DNA of 64,000 nt, from contig CAWHFM010000008.1 in assembly GCA_963828505.1 (NCBI GenBank), forward strand, positions 45,873 to 109,872, in the 5' to 3' direction. The translations under genes and the position numbers were made by a program. The DNA is from Bog-473 sp963828505 (GTDB taxonomy: Bacteria; Actinomycetota; Acidimicrobiia; Acidimicrobiales; RAAP-2). Each line of letters starts with the position of its first letter. The first letter of the stretch is position 1. Below the pieces are notes generated by a model. The model saw only the letters and a program-made list of their open reading frames with translations. It was not told the origin of the DNA and ran no database searches. Shown piece by piece: positions 16,741 through 24,675 of this stretch.

Positions 16741-17544
16741 ATGTCCTTCACCGAAGTCACCAGGCCCCACCCGCACGTCGCCGTCGTCACGCTGAATCGG
16801 CCCGAACGGATGAACGCCATGGCCTTCGACGTCATGATCCCGTTCCGCGATGCCCTCCGCGACATCGGGAGTGACAACGACGTGAGGATCGTCGTCGTCA
16901 CGGGAGCGGGGCGCGGCTTCTGTTCCGGCGCGGACCACGAAAATCCCGGGACGATGCCCAACATGGAGGGCCTGACTTTGCCCACGATCGCGCTGCGCTC
17001 CATGGAGATGCTCGACGACGTGATCGCCACCATCCGCCGGCTCCACCAGCCGGTCATCGCCGCCGTCAATGGTGCCGCTATCGGTGGAGGATTCTGCCTG
17101 GCACTGGCGGCCGACGTGCGCGTCGCCGCGGACGACGCCTACTTCCGGGCGGCGGGGATCAACAACGGGCTCACTGCGGCCGAGCTCGGTCTCAGCTTCC
17201 TCCTCCCCCGCGCCGTGGGCCATTCGCGCGCGGCGGAGATCATGCTCACCGGGCGCGACATCGACGCCGCGGAGGCCGACCGCATAGGACTGGTGTCGAA
17301 CGTCGTGCCTCGGGAGTCGCTTCTGCCTACGTGCTTCGAGCTGGCCGACCGCATCAACGGCTGGAGCCGTGCCGGTGTGGAGCTGACCAAGCGTGCACTG
17401 TGGAACAGCCTCGATGCCGGCAGTCTGCAATCGCACATGGACGCAGAGGGCACGGCCCAGCTCTTCGTCCGCATCACCACCCGCAACTTCGAGGAATCCG
17501 TGGCCGCCCGTAAGGAGCGGCGCACTCCAGTCTTCAACGACTGA
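16741..17544 (+). CDS. Enoyl-CoA hydratase/isomerase family protein
   Basis: 267-residue crotonase starting at ATG 16741. TLNRPERMNAMAFD, GFCSGADHENPG (oxyanion hole) and VNGAAIGGGFCLALAADVRVA are the family landmarks; a typical FFRAAGINNGL-like segment and LPRAVGHSRAAEIMLTGR follow. It resembles actinobacterial EchA-type enzymes of acyl-CoA degradation. An upstream-extended frame exists through the tandem repeats, but it has no homology-like sequence and is rejected. It stands alone between the RDD and truncated-haemoglobin genes. Confidence 0.92.
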   Translation: MSFTEVTRPHPHVAVVTLNRPERMNAMAFDVMIPFRDALRDIGSDNDVRIVVVTGAGRGFCSGADHENPGTMPNMEGLTLPTIALRSMEMLDDVIATIRRLHQPVIAAVNGAAIGGGFCLALAADVRVAADDAYFRAAGINNGLTAAELGLSFLLPRAVGHSRAAEIMLTGRDIDAAEADRIGLVSNVVPRESLLPTCFELADRINGWSRAGVELTKRALWNSLDAGSLQSHMDAEGTAQLFVRITTRNFEESVAARKERRTPVFND

Positions 17545-17585
17545 CCGGTTCAGCCGACCCGATCCGGCGGACTGCGACCGGGCCG

Positions 17586-17966
17586 TCAGCGCGAATTGAC
17601 CAGCGAGGTCGCCGCCATTTCGAGGTATTCGCGGAAGGCGGCCGCGTCCTCGTCCGTTATCCGTTGCTCCTGCTCCAGTCCGCTCAGCGCACCCAGCATG
17701 TGGCGCAACCATGCATCGCGCTCCGGGACACCGATCACGAACGGGGCGTGGCGCATCCTCAGCCTCGGGTGCCCACGCTGATCGCTGTACGTCGTCGGTC
17801 CACCCCAGTACTGGGCGAGGAACAGCGCCAGGTGGCGGGACGACTCGGACAGATCGTCGGGGTAGAGCGGCCGCAGGAGCAGGTCGCCCGCCACGCCGAG
17901 GTAGAACCGGTCCACCAGGTCGACGAAGAAGGGCTCACCCCCGACCCGGTCGTACAGCGCGTCCAC
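17586..17966 (-). CDS. glbO: Group II truncated haemoglobin
   Basis: 126 residues, typical for trHbII. Tyr22 (B10) in DRFY, the proximal His73 in RLRMRHAPFVIG and Trp86 (G8) in ERDAWLRHM fit the group II pattern, as do YSDQRGHP and the glycine-rich start LYDRVGGEPFF. These proteins bind O2 at the haem and are linked to oxygen or NO handling. The gene is convergent with the enoyl-CoA hydratase gene and divergent from tRNA-Gly. Confidence 0.93.
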   Translation of the reverse strand: MDALYDRVGGEPFFVDLVDRFYLGVAGDLLLRPLYPDDLSESSRHLALFLAQYWGGPTTYSDQRGHPRLRMRHAPFVIGVPERDAWLRHMLGALSGLEQEQRITDEDAAAFREYLEMAATSLVNSR

Positions 17967-18003
17967 TGCGCCGAGAGTAGAGGCTTAGACTGCGCACCGT
18001 TTC

Positions 18004-18074
<71 letters not shown>

Positions 18075-18083
18075 CTCCATTTG

Positions 18084-18710
18084 GGTCCAGCTCAGGGCGT
18101 TACGGCGCTTCGTCTGCGACCGTGCCTTGATCTCCCTGGTCAGCAGCCTGTGAATCGTGGCGAACCAAGGTGAACCGCATCTCGCGGGATGGCGCGCAAA
18201 GGGTGGACGTCCGAAGTAACTCAATCACTCGTGAGCGAAATTGTCGGTCCGTCTATAGCTCCCCCAAAGTCAGCCGATCTTCGCGACGAGCATCCACCGC
18301 TCATTAGGTGACGGTGACGAATTCGATCGTGACGTCCCGGACCCGACAGCCGTTCCCGCCTCAGGGTTTCATCCCGCGATTATCCCGGAACGAATCCCGC
18401 CGTGCTCGCAGCAAAGGAGGCCATTCCGACTTCACAGTCTCCCGCTGCGGACATGAGACGCGCACCCACGTCCGCTTCAGAATCTGTCGGGTTCAGGACG
18501 GTGATACTCCCGACACCGCCTGAAAGAACTGCCATCCACACGTTGCCGCTTGTGCCGGTTCGCAGTATTGCGCCAAAGCGAGGCGACGGACCAGAACGGC
18601 CCAAAGACGTCGGAGTCGATGACGTTCAGATCCCGGAATGTCGGGCGTTTGCCACACAGGACGGGCACTGTGATAATGGCCGACGGCGAGCACAAGCTGA
18701 GGGGCGACCG
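18084..18710. other. Gene-poor region downstream of tRNA-Gly with remnants
   Basis: No complete gene is evident. The minus strand carries a short protein tail (18304-18350) and a 21-bp box (18366-18386), both repeated near 19.5-20.0 kb. A minus-strand open frame at 18380-18604 reads GNVWMAVLSGGVGSITVLN and looks protein-like, but I cannot assign it and it lacks a ribosome site. The composition is less GC-rich than the flanking core genes. Confidence 0.4.
18304..18386 (-). pseudogene. Internally deleted copy of the 19.5-20.0 kb cassette
   Basis: Read on the minus strand, a 21-bp box (18366-18386) is followed within 20 bases by a protein tail ending VRDVTIEFVTVT and a TAA at 18304-18306. The box matches 19977-19997 in 20 of 21 positions and the tail DNA 18306-18335 matches 19529-19558 in 26 of 30. 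In the second copy these are about 450 bases apart with two reading frames between. This copy therefore looks like the same cassette with its middle deleted. Confidence 0.5.
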
Positions 18711-19397
18711 ATGACGAAATCGAGGTTAAGGACGTTGTCGCGACGTCGGATCATTGGAAGGCTCGGGACGATGGCGGTCGCCTGTCTACTGGCGGGCGCT
18801 GGGTTGGCCGTGGCCGGAACATCGTCGGCCGGTGCTTCCACCGTGGCGTTCAAGGTGTCGGGCATGGACAACATCTGGGGAGCCGGTCTCACTGCTGCAC
18901 CCGACCCAGGTGGGGATGGAGGAGGCGTGGTCCCCTACCAAGCCCACTTGCCTCGAAGCACCGCCACGGTGACCTTCTCAAAGGTGAAAGGCGTTGTTTC
19001 CTATGGAGTCGGATCGAATGGACCCGATGGAGCAACGACTGATTTTGACACCGACATCACGTCCACCGGGGGCGTCTCCGGTCTGATGGATACGGACCAG
19101 TACTTCTACCTCGTTGGCGTCTTCCTCGGCAAGGGTCAACCAGCGAGCGCTCCCACTACCCTCGACTTCTCAGATGACCATTCGTTCAAATCTCTCGCCC
19201 CGCAGCTTGGCCAGGTCTTCTTTATCGGAGATGGATTGACTGGCACCGGAACAGGGAAGACACAGCGCTTTATTGTTCCGGGCGGCGCAAAAAATCTTTA
19301 CCTAGGCTTTGCTGACGCGCCTGACGCAACGGGCCCATGTGGTGCATACAGCGACAACTCCGGATCCTTGAAGGGGAAGGTCACCTTTACGTCGTAG
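18711..19397 (+). CDS. Secreted protein, lectin-like beta-sandwich
   Basis: 228 residues from ATG 18711. A positively charged start (SRRRIIGR) and a hydrophobic stretch ending AGTSSAGAS form a signal peptide. The mature part is rich in Gly, Ser, Thr and Asp. Its C-terminus KNLYLGFADAPD followed by AYSDNSGSL resembles the ligand-binding end of PA-IL-like lectin domains (Ca-dependent sugar binding), which is a tentative comparison. The upstream in-frame extension to 18402 has no ribosome site and is not used. It is isolated within the mobile region and may be cargo. Confidence 0.75.
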   Translation: MTKSRLRTLSRRRIIGRLGTMAVACLLAGAGLAVAGTSSAGASTVAFKVSGMDNIWGAGLTAAPDPGGDGGGVVPYQAHLPRSTATVTFSKVKGVVSYGVGSNGPDGATTDFDTDITSTGGVSGLMDTDQYFYLVGVFLGKGQPASAPTTLDFSDDHSFKSLAPQLGQVFFIGDGLTGTGTGKTQRFIVPGGAKNLYLGFADAPDATGPCGAYSDNSGSLKGKVTFTS

Positions 19398-19508
19398 AGG
19401 TCCGGATCCCATTGATAGGCGTCCCTGGATTCGTTCGCTCCGGTCGACGCCGCTACGCTCCGTTCCTCGCTCGCCTTAGGCGTCCTTGACCTGCCTCGTC
19501 TGCTCGTG

Positions 19509-19750
19509 TCATGGCATCCGCCGCTCCCAGGTCACGGCGACGAATTCGATGGTCACGTTCGCCTCGACCAGCCGGTAGCGGTATCGATAGCCATCCGGGG
19601 GCTCAACGAGCCACGCATCGACCGGCGACCCGACCTCGCGGCACCTCGCAAGCCATCGTGGAAGGCAGCGAGAGTTTCAAGAGGACAGCCGTCCGCCCAG
19701 GAGTCGACGTCAGTCGTGGAGCGATCCGAACGGGTCGCCCCGTCGTTCAC
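19509..19750 (-). pseudogene. Frameshifted second gene of a small two-gene cassette
   Basis: GTG 19750 overlaps the preceding stop (GTGA). The frame reads CPLETLAAFHDGL and then loses sense. The continuation is in another frame, WLARCREVGSPVDAWLVEPP then GYRYRYRLVEANVTIEFVAV, ending at 19509. The total of 242 bases is not a multiple of three, so a single-base shift near 19640-19655 splits it. The tail is strand-rich and basic. The layout (small first gene, coupled second gene of about 80 residues) recalls toxin-antitoxin pairs, but I recognise no family. Confidence 0.5.
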
Positions 19751-19908
19751 TTCTTGTGAGTGATCTTCGCCTTGAGCTCGCTGAGAACGTCCTCGAGCGG
19801 CGTAGCATTGTCCCAGAAGCCCTCCTGTAGCCGAAACTCCTCGCGCAGCAGAACCTCTCGGGCTTCGAGCGCTTGTTCCGAGCTGGGGGTTTCAGCGGCG
19901 TTCGTCAT
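19747..19908 (-). CDS. Small acidic protein, first gene of a coupled pair
   Basis: 53 residues from ATG 19908 with AGGAACGGAGCG just upstream as ribosome site. The sequence contains EALEAREVLLREEFRLQEGF-like acidic helix followed by LEDVLSELKAKITHKK, and it is mostly helical. It overlaps the next reading frame by GTGA. Size, charge and coupling are antitoxin-like, but there is no recognisable DNA-binding motif. The 21-bp box at 19977-19997 lies 69 bases upstream and may be its promoter or operator. Confidence 0.5.
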   Translation of the reverse strand: MTNAAETPSSEQALEAREVLLREEFRLQEGFWDNATPLEDVLSELKAKITHKK

Positions 19909-19976
19909 GGAGGTCGCTCCGTTCCTCCGGACGACCATCGACCGGTCCAAGTCACGACAGACGATCCTGCTGAGCC

Positions 19977-19997
19977 GTTTCATCCCGCGAATATCCC
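19977..19997. repeat. 21-bp box, second copy of 18366-18386
   Basis: GTTTCATCCCGCGAATATCCC here differs from the copy at 18366-18386 by one base (A for T at the centre). Each copy precedes a related minus-strand reading frame, which suggests a shared regulatory or mobile-element sequence. Confidence 0.6.
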
Positions 19998-20095
19998 GTG
20001 GGCGCCGTTGATCAGGGCCGTCCGCGGAGTGCACGGACTCGGCTGACCAGGTATTCCAGTTCACAATTCATCAAAATCGGCCAGGAGGACCTCGC

Positions 20096-20140
20096 AAGCG
20101 GATGATGCCGGTTCGATACCGGTCGGCCCCTCTCCATTTG
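20096..20140. repeat. tRNA 3'-end-like attachment-site remnant
   Basis: These 45 bases match the 3' half of tRNA-Gly plus flank (18039-18083) at 40 positions with no gaps. The T-arm is GCCGG-TTCGATA-CCGGT, and the differences from tRNA-Gly are compensatory, so this derives from a functional tRNA 3' end, not random decay. No 5' half is present. It directly precedes the 3' end of a recombinase remnant, the usual position of an att site. Confidence 0.7.
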
Positions 20141-20214
20141 AGACCTCAGGTGCCGCTGGAGCCGGGCGGTACATGAGGCGGGACGCCCACCGTTCGCTGC
20201 CATGGGCAGGCTTA

Positions 20215-20231
20215 GAGCGCGCGCCAATAGG
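20215..20231 (+). repeat. Left terminal inverted repeat of the IS
   Basis: GAGCGCGCGCCAATAGG matches the complement of 21794-21810 at 16 of 17 positions. It is preceded by the TTA duplication. Confidence 0.85.
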
Positions 20232-20271
20232 TGAGCAGATCCGGCGGCGCGAGCGCTTCGGGTGCCCGGGC

Positions 20272-20805
20272 CTATCCCGTAGCGAGGAGCAGTCCCGCTG
20301 GAGTGCGCCGATCGCCGGCGAGGACGGCGAATGATTCGGCCACCGAGGAGCGGAAGAGCATCGACTCTGGACGGTCAAGCTCGAGCACGGCCATGGCAGC
20401 GAACTTGCGTGTGATCTGACCCTGGTCTCGGATTCTGAGGACAGCCTCGGCGAGAGCGAGACGTCGCTCGGGCGAATCGACAACAGGGAGCACCTTGTCG
20501 AGCGTTTCGTCGAACGCCTCGTCGTCATCGTCGCGCAGTGCGTCGATGACCCGATCCATGTCCGGCGTGATGACGCCAGGAAGGCGCACCTGAAGGGACG
20601 TGTCGATCTCGGGGAGGTAGAGCAACCGGTCGAAGTAGGCGCGGAGTTCGACTTCGTCGGTTCCGCTCAGATCCGCGATGGCGGCGTCGCCCACCTCTCG
20701 GGGCAGCATCCCGGTGTGCACCGGGTCGTTACCTCCATAACAGCACCGTTTGGCCTTGCTCCCGCTGCCACACGGACAGGCACCGTTGCGCTTCACCTTG
20801 GCCAT
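20272..20805 (-). CDS. SEC-C motif protein, IS passenger
   Basis: 177 residues from ATG 20805, preceded by AAAGGAGG, an excellent ribosome site. The zinc-binding SEC-C motif is at the N-terminus (RNGACPCGSGSKAKRCC, Cys10, Cys12, Cys20/21), as in SecA C-termini and UPF0225-like proteins. The rest is acidic and helical (ALRDDDDEAFDETLDKVL) with no further domain that I recognise. It lies wholly inside the IS terminal repeats, divergent from the transposase with 147 bases between starts, so it moves with the element. A role in transposition control or host benefit is unknown. Confidence 0.85.
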   Translation of the reverse strand: MAKVKRNGACPCGSGSKAKRCCYGGNDPVHTGMLPREVGDAAIADLSGTDEVELRAYFDRLLYLPEIDTSLQVRLPGVITPDMDRVIDALRDDDDEAFDETLDKVLPVVDSPERRLALAEAVLRIRDQGQITRKFAAMAVLELDRPESMLFRSSVAESFAVLAGDRRTPAGLLLATG

Positions 20806-20952
20806 GGCCACCTCCTTTGGGGCCATTGTCACCACTGAGGAGGCCATCGGAGGTGGACCGCCGCTGAGCAGGCACAAAGGTCCACCAGTCGTTGGCTCGG
20901 ACCGGACATGATCCGGCTGCTTGTCCCAATCCAACGAACCAGTGGAGGTCCC

Positions 20953-21798
20953 ATGCTTGCACTCGAGCCGGCCGTCGTCGACGCCATCTGGGCGTCTTTT
21001 GCCGCCTACCTGCCCGAACGCGGTGAAACTGAGCATCCATTGGGCTGTCACCGGCCCCGGATCTCAGAGCGCGACTGCTTCGAAGCCATCGTGTTCCGCC
21101 TCGTCACCGGGTGCAGCTGGGACGTGGCGGGACGACTCGGCAAAGGGAGCGAGACCACCCTGCGGCGTCGACGCGACGAGTGGGTGGCGCTCGGCGCTTA
21201 CCAGCGTCTCGTCGAAGAGGCCATGGCGGCCCTCGACAAGGTGATCGGGCTCGACCTCTCCGACGTCTCCCTCGACGGCTCTTTGCACAAGGCACCCTGT
21301 GGCGGGGAGGGAACCGGACCCAACCCGACCGATCGCGGCAAGAGCGGATGGAAGTGGTCGGTGGCCACCGACACCAACGGGGTGCCCATCGGCTGGGTGA
21401 TCGACGGCGCCAACCGAAACGACTCGATCCTGCTCGCCCCCACCCTCGACGACATCGCAGAGCGTGGGCTGCTCTGCGACATCGAGACCATCTGGCTCGA
21501 TCGTGGTTATGACTCCGCCATCACGCTCACTCGCCTCGCTGAACGCCACATCGCCGACGCCATCATCGCCCAGAAGCGCAAAAGGGGATCCGCTCGAGGC
21601 ACGAGGAACCAGCCGATGGGCCTGCGCTGGCCCGTCGAGCGCACCAACTCATGGCTGAGCAACTTCGGTCAGCTGAGGAGGAACACCGACCGCTTCAGCG
21701 CCCACCGCCTGGCCCAGTTCGCCCTGGCTGTTGCCCTGATCATCACGGTCAAACTGATGAAGTGGGCCAAACGCCGGGACGGCCTGGCCGTGGCCTAA
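20953..21798 (+). CDS. IS5-family DDE transposase
   Basis: 281 residues from ATG 20953 with a GGAGG ribosome site. The N-terminal DUF4096-like domain (RPRISERDCFEAIVFRLVTG) is followed by the DDE core: Asp108 in VSLDGSLHKAP, Asp183 in IWLDRGYDS and Glu229 in RWPVERTNSWLSNF, with the usual Y/N-R-x6-K/H region following (LRRNTDRFSAH). All catalytic residues are present and the frame is open, so it appears functional. The stop lies inside the right terminal repeat. Confidence 0.93.
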   Translation: MLALEPAVVDAIWASFAAYLPERGETEHPLGCHRPRISERDCFEAIVFRLVTGCSWDVAGRLGKGSETTLRRRRDEWVALGAYQRLVEEAMAALDKVIGLDLSDVSLDGSLHKAPCGGEGTGPNPTDRGKSGWKWSVATDTNGVPIGWVIDGANRNDSILLAPTLDDIAERGLLCDIETIWLDRGYDSAITLTRLAERHIADAIIAQKRKRGSARGTRNQPMGLRWPVERTNSWLSNFGQLRRNTDRFSAHRLAQFALAVALIITVKLMKWAKRRDGLAVA

Positions 21799-21810
21799 TG
21801 GCGCGCGCTC
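21794..21810 (-). repeat. Right terminal inverted repeat of the IS
   Basis: The complement reads GAGCGCGCGCCATTAGG, one mismatch from the left end. It is followed by TTA (21811-21813). The transposase stop codon is within it. Confidence 0.85.
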
Positions 21811-21976
21811 TTAGCTCCAGACGGCCACCGACTTCACGGGCCGTCCCCTCCGCCTTGACGGAGGAGTGCAACACGTTGACGTCCCGACGCTCGAGTCCGA
21901 GGGCATCGCCGACCCGGAGATGGGACCCGAAGTGATTTTCTTCGGATGTCCAATGACCGTCGGACGCGCCCCATCA

Positions 21977-22735
21977 TTAGCCGCCGCCGGCCGAACCGTA
22001 GAAACCGGCGTCACCGAAGGCGAAGATCCCGCCGTCGGAGGCTGCCAGCCAGTAGCCGCCACCACCCCAGGTCGCCGCCATTCCCACCACCGGCTGATTC
22101 AGGTGCAAGCTCCCCGTCGAGCCGTAGAAACCGGAGTCACCGAAGGTGAAGATCCCGCCGTCGGAGGCCACCAGCCAGTAACCGCGAACGCCGGGCGTGG
22201 CGGCCATACCCACAACGGGCTGATTCAGGTGCAGGCTCCCCGCCGACCCGTAGAAGCCGGCGTCTCCGAAGGCGAAGATCCCGCCGTCGGAGGCCACCAG
22301 CCAGTACCCGCGACCATCAGCAGTGGCGGCCATGCCGACAACGGGCTGATTCAGATGCAGGCTTCCCGTCGAACCGTAGAAGCCGGCGTCTCCGAAGGCG
22401 AAGATCCCGCCGTCGGAGGCCACCAGCCAGTACCCGCGACCGTCGGGAGTGGCGGCCATGCCCACAACGGGCTGATTCAGGTGCAGGCTCCCCGTCGAGC
22501 CGTAGAAACCGGCATCGCCGTAGCTGAAGACCCCGCCGTCGGAGGCCACCAGCCAGTACCCGCCGCCGCGGGGTGTAGCCGCCATTCCCACGACGGGTTT
22601 GTTGAGGGCCGTGCCTCCCGCCGAGCCGTAGAAGCCGGCGTCGCCGTAGCTGAAGACCCCGCCGTCGGAGGCCACCAGCCAGTACCCGCCGCCGTCGGGA
22701 GTGGCCGCCATGCCCACTGCCGGCTTGTTGAGCAT
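21977..22735. repeat. Six 126-bp in-frame tandem repeats
   Basis: The repeats encode the 42-residue units of the secreted protein. Units 3-5 are nearly identical at the DNA level, with a recurring GCAGGCTCCCCGTCGAGCC-type block on the plus strand. Recombination between units could change copy number, and an assembly may have collapsed some. Confidence 0.85.
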
Positions 22736-24490
22736 GACGCCTCCGGGGCCAGGCGGCGAGGCGGGGGGCGTCCAGCCTGCTGTCTGCCGCAGCAGTTGCA
22801 GGTTCACCTGCGCCGCGTCCACCTTGATGGCGCGGTAGATGACGTCGCCGTCGGCGAAGCGGATGTCGCACAGCACCTTCCCACTGCCGTCGACCTCGGT
22901 GAAGCCGGACGGAAAGCTCGAGATGCCCCAGCCGATGATGCTGCTCCCCGAACCGATGTCGTTGGCGGCGTCTGGCATCCTGCGGAAACTCCCCGTGGCT
23001 CCGACCGCCAGGCCCTGGGGCTGGAGGTATTGCCAGTCGGGCGTCGCCGTGCCCGCCCCGATGTCAAGTGCGTATTCGACGCCTCGTGCCGCACCGAAAC
23101 AACCCGTGTGGTCGTCGAACACGCTCACGTCCTCGACGGCCGGGTTCGGCGTAGGAACGAAGCGGGCGTCGTGCTGGCCACAGAATTGCGTCTCGCTGTC
23201 ACCCGTGATGCTGAGATGCTGCGCCGGCACTTCCTGCGCGACCTCGGGGTCCTGGGGAGTAAAAGCAGTGCCGCCTAGCTTCCAGATGACGTTGCCAGTG
23301 GCGCGGTCGATCAGGAAGACGGCATTCAGGTGCCGCATGGATACGAGGACGTCGCCGAAGTACGGGCTCGACGAGTCTTCGTCGACCGCGACCGAGTTGC
23401 AGTGGTAGATGTCAGCCGCCGCCACACCGTCGGGGGAAAACAGGCCCCAGGGGGGGCCGGCATTTGGCAACCCGCTCGCGGTATTGACCTCGTCCAGCCC
23501 GATGTGTGTCGCGGCGTCCCAGGTCCAGACAGCATGATTGCTCGGGTTCACCTCCTGGACCACGCAGTCGACGACCGTGTTGTTCGCCTCAGACGCAGGC
23601 ACCCGCACCTGGGTGTTGCCGTCGCGGCCATTGCCGAGGGTGGAAAGGTCCTTCGACACGAGCGGGGTTGAGATCATCATGCGGTCGCCGTTGGGTAGAG
23701 GCGTGAGCTCGTGCGGGTCGGTGGGCGTCACCGCGGCTGGGAGCGGCGCAATGGTCGTCTGCGTGTCGAGGTCGAACCCCGTGTAGACGCTGGGGTTGTC
23801 CCCAACTCCGAATCCAAGGCTCGTGGCCGACGTCCAGGCGATGGTGTCGTTGCTGAGCGGCTCCACGTTGATCGCACCGGCCATACCCCCAGCACCTGTC
23901 GGGACCTTCTGGTACCACACCGGGACTCCGTTCCCGTTGAGCACCATGGCGTAGTACGCGCCGCTGGTGCTCGTGATATTGCCGGTGAAGTAGTAGCCCG
24001 GCGTCCATCCCGGCGACTCCGGCCCGGCCTGGTTGACCCGGAGGGTGGGGAAGTCCGGCGGCAGGCAACGCACCCAGTACTGGGTCGTACCGGGAACGCC
24101 GCCGGGGCTCGGCGCCGAGATCACGATGGCTTGGTTCGGGATCACGTCGAGCGAAATGTCGACTGTGGTGCCGGAGGCCTCTGATCCCTGCTGGTTCGTC
24201 GACACGGTGATCGGTCCCCCGTTTCCGGTCAGTGTGAGGGAGACCACGTTCGAACCGGCCTGACACAGCACGTCATAATCAGTGGTCGCCGGCGAGAAGA
24301 CCGGATTCAATGCGTACGGGGAGGCGACTCCGAGCCCGCCCAGAGACGCACCCGCCACCGTGACCGTCGCATAGGAGGGAATCCCCGCGGCCGCTGGGGG
24401 TGCGATCGACATCGACGCCGCCACGGAGAGTCCGAGTCCCGCCAGCAGGCAGAGCACCAGGGACAGCCTGGTGCAAGCACGCCCTGACAT
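21977..24490 (-). CDS. Secreted arylsulfotransferase-like protein with six C-terminal repeats
   Basis: 837 residues from ATG 24490 (AAAGGGG upstream). A signal peptide (LVLCLLAGLGLSVAAS) leads to a beta-sandwich N-domain (YALNPVFSPATTDYDV), as in aryl-sulfate sulfotransferases, then an ASST-like beta-propeller (about 150-590) with GYYFTGNITS, VWTWDAATHIGLDEV, YHCNSVAVDEDS and TGNVIWKLGGT. The C-terminus is six 42-residue repeats, LNQPVVGMAATPDGRGYWLV then ASDGGIFAFGDAGFYGS, common in actinobacterial surface proteins. ASST enzymes move sulfate between phenols; whether activity is retained here is unknown. It is probably cell-surface or extracellular. Confidence 0.85.
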   Translation of the reverse strand: MSGRACTRLSLVLCLLAGLGLSVAASMSIAPPAAAGIPSYATVTVAGASLGGLGVASPYALNPVFSPATTDYDVLCQAGSNVVSLTLTGNGGPITVSTNQQGSEASGTTVDISLDVIPNQAIVISAPSPGGVPGTTQYWVRCLPPDFPTLRVNQAGPESPGWTPGYYFTGNITSTSGAYYAMVLNGNGVPVWYQKVPTGAGGMAGAINVEPLSNDTIAWTSATSLGFGVGDNPSVYTGFDLDTQTTIAPLPAAVTPTDPHELTPLPNGDRMMISTPLVSKDLSTLGNGRDGNTQVRVPASEANNTVVDCVVQEVNPSNHAVWTWDAATHIGLDEVNTASGLPNAGPPWGLFSPDGVAAADIYHCNSVAVDEDSSSPYFGDVLVSMRHLNAVFLIDRATGNVIWKLGGTAFTPQDPEVAQEVPAQHLSITGDSETQFCGQHDARFVPTPNPAVEDVSVFDDHTGCFGAARGVEYALDIGAGTATPDWQYLQPQGLAVGATGSFRRMPDAANDIGSGSSIIGWGISSFPSGFTEVDGSGKVLCDIRFADGDVIYRAIKVDAAQVNLQLLRQTAGWTPPASPPGPGGVMLNKPAVGMAATPDGGGYWLVASDGGVFSYGDAGFYGSAGGTALNKPVVGMAATPRGGGYWLVASDGGVFSYGDAGFYGSTGSLHLNQPVVGMAATPDGRGYWLVASDGGIFAFGDAGFYGSTGSLHLNQPVVGMAATADGRGYWLVASDGGIFAFGDAGFYGSAGSLHLNQPVVGMAATPGVRGYWLVASDGGIFTFGDSGFYGSTGSLHLNQPVVGMAATWGGGGYWLAASDGGIFAFGDAGFYGSAGGG

Positions 24491-24675
24491 CCGTTCCCCT
24501 TTCGTCGGGTGCACTCTACGCAGCCAGCGTTGGAGGATTGTGGATATCGGGGGCCGGAGGGGGACCACTTGCTGCCATCCACGGTCCGCTCCGCCTGGTC
24601 TCCCGGTGTGCCTCGCCGGATCGGGCTCTGCCGCGGTTTAAGAGGGCCGTCCGCAGTCAAGGCAAACTGGTCGAC

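Larger units (their letters stand above)
20215..21810. mobile_element. 1,596-bp IS5-family (IS1031-like) element with SEC-C passenger gene
   Basis: The ends are 17-bp inverted repeats starting GAG: GAGCGCGCGCCAATAGG at 20215-20231 and its complement at 21794-21810 with one mismatch. They are flanked by a TTA target duplication (20212-20214 and 21811-21813). A 3-bp TNA duplication and GAG ends are typical of the IS1031 group of IS5. Inside are a DDE transposase (plus strand) and a divergent SEC-C protein gene (minus strand); usual members carry only the transposase and are about 0.9 kb. The element interrupts an integrase remnant. Confidence 0.85.
20146..21950 (-). pseudogene. Tyrosine recombinase (integrase) remnant split by the IS
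   Basis: Minus-strand segments on both sides of the IS are parts of one integrase catalytic domain. From 21950 down to 21811 it reads LRVGDALGLERRDVNVLHSS, the conserved GLRxGEALGLxxxDV block around the first catalytic Arg. From 20214 to 20146 another frame reads QRTVGVPPHV then PPGSSGT and a stop. The N-terminal core-binding domain and the C-terminal HxxR and Tyr are missing, and a one-base shift separates the parts. The reading ends 6 bases from the tRNA-like att remnant, as in integrating elements. Confidence 0.6.

Noticed and set aside
20012..20227. Minus-strand frame across the tRNA-like remnant
   Set aside because: Same spurious pattern (RPVSNRHHPLAR); the sense signal is the att-like sequence and the integrase end.
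21866..23278. 470-codon plus-strand frame with regular repeats
   Set aside because: It is the antisense of the six 42-residue repeats of the secreted protein; its repetition is inherited from them.
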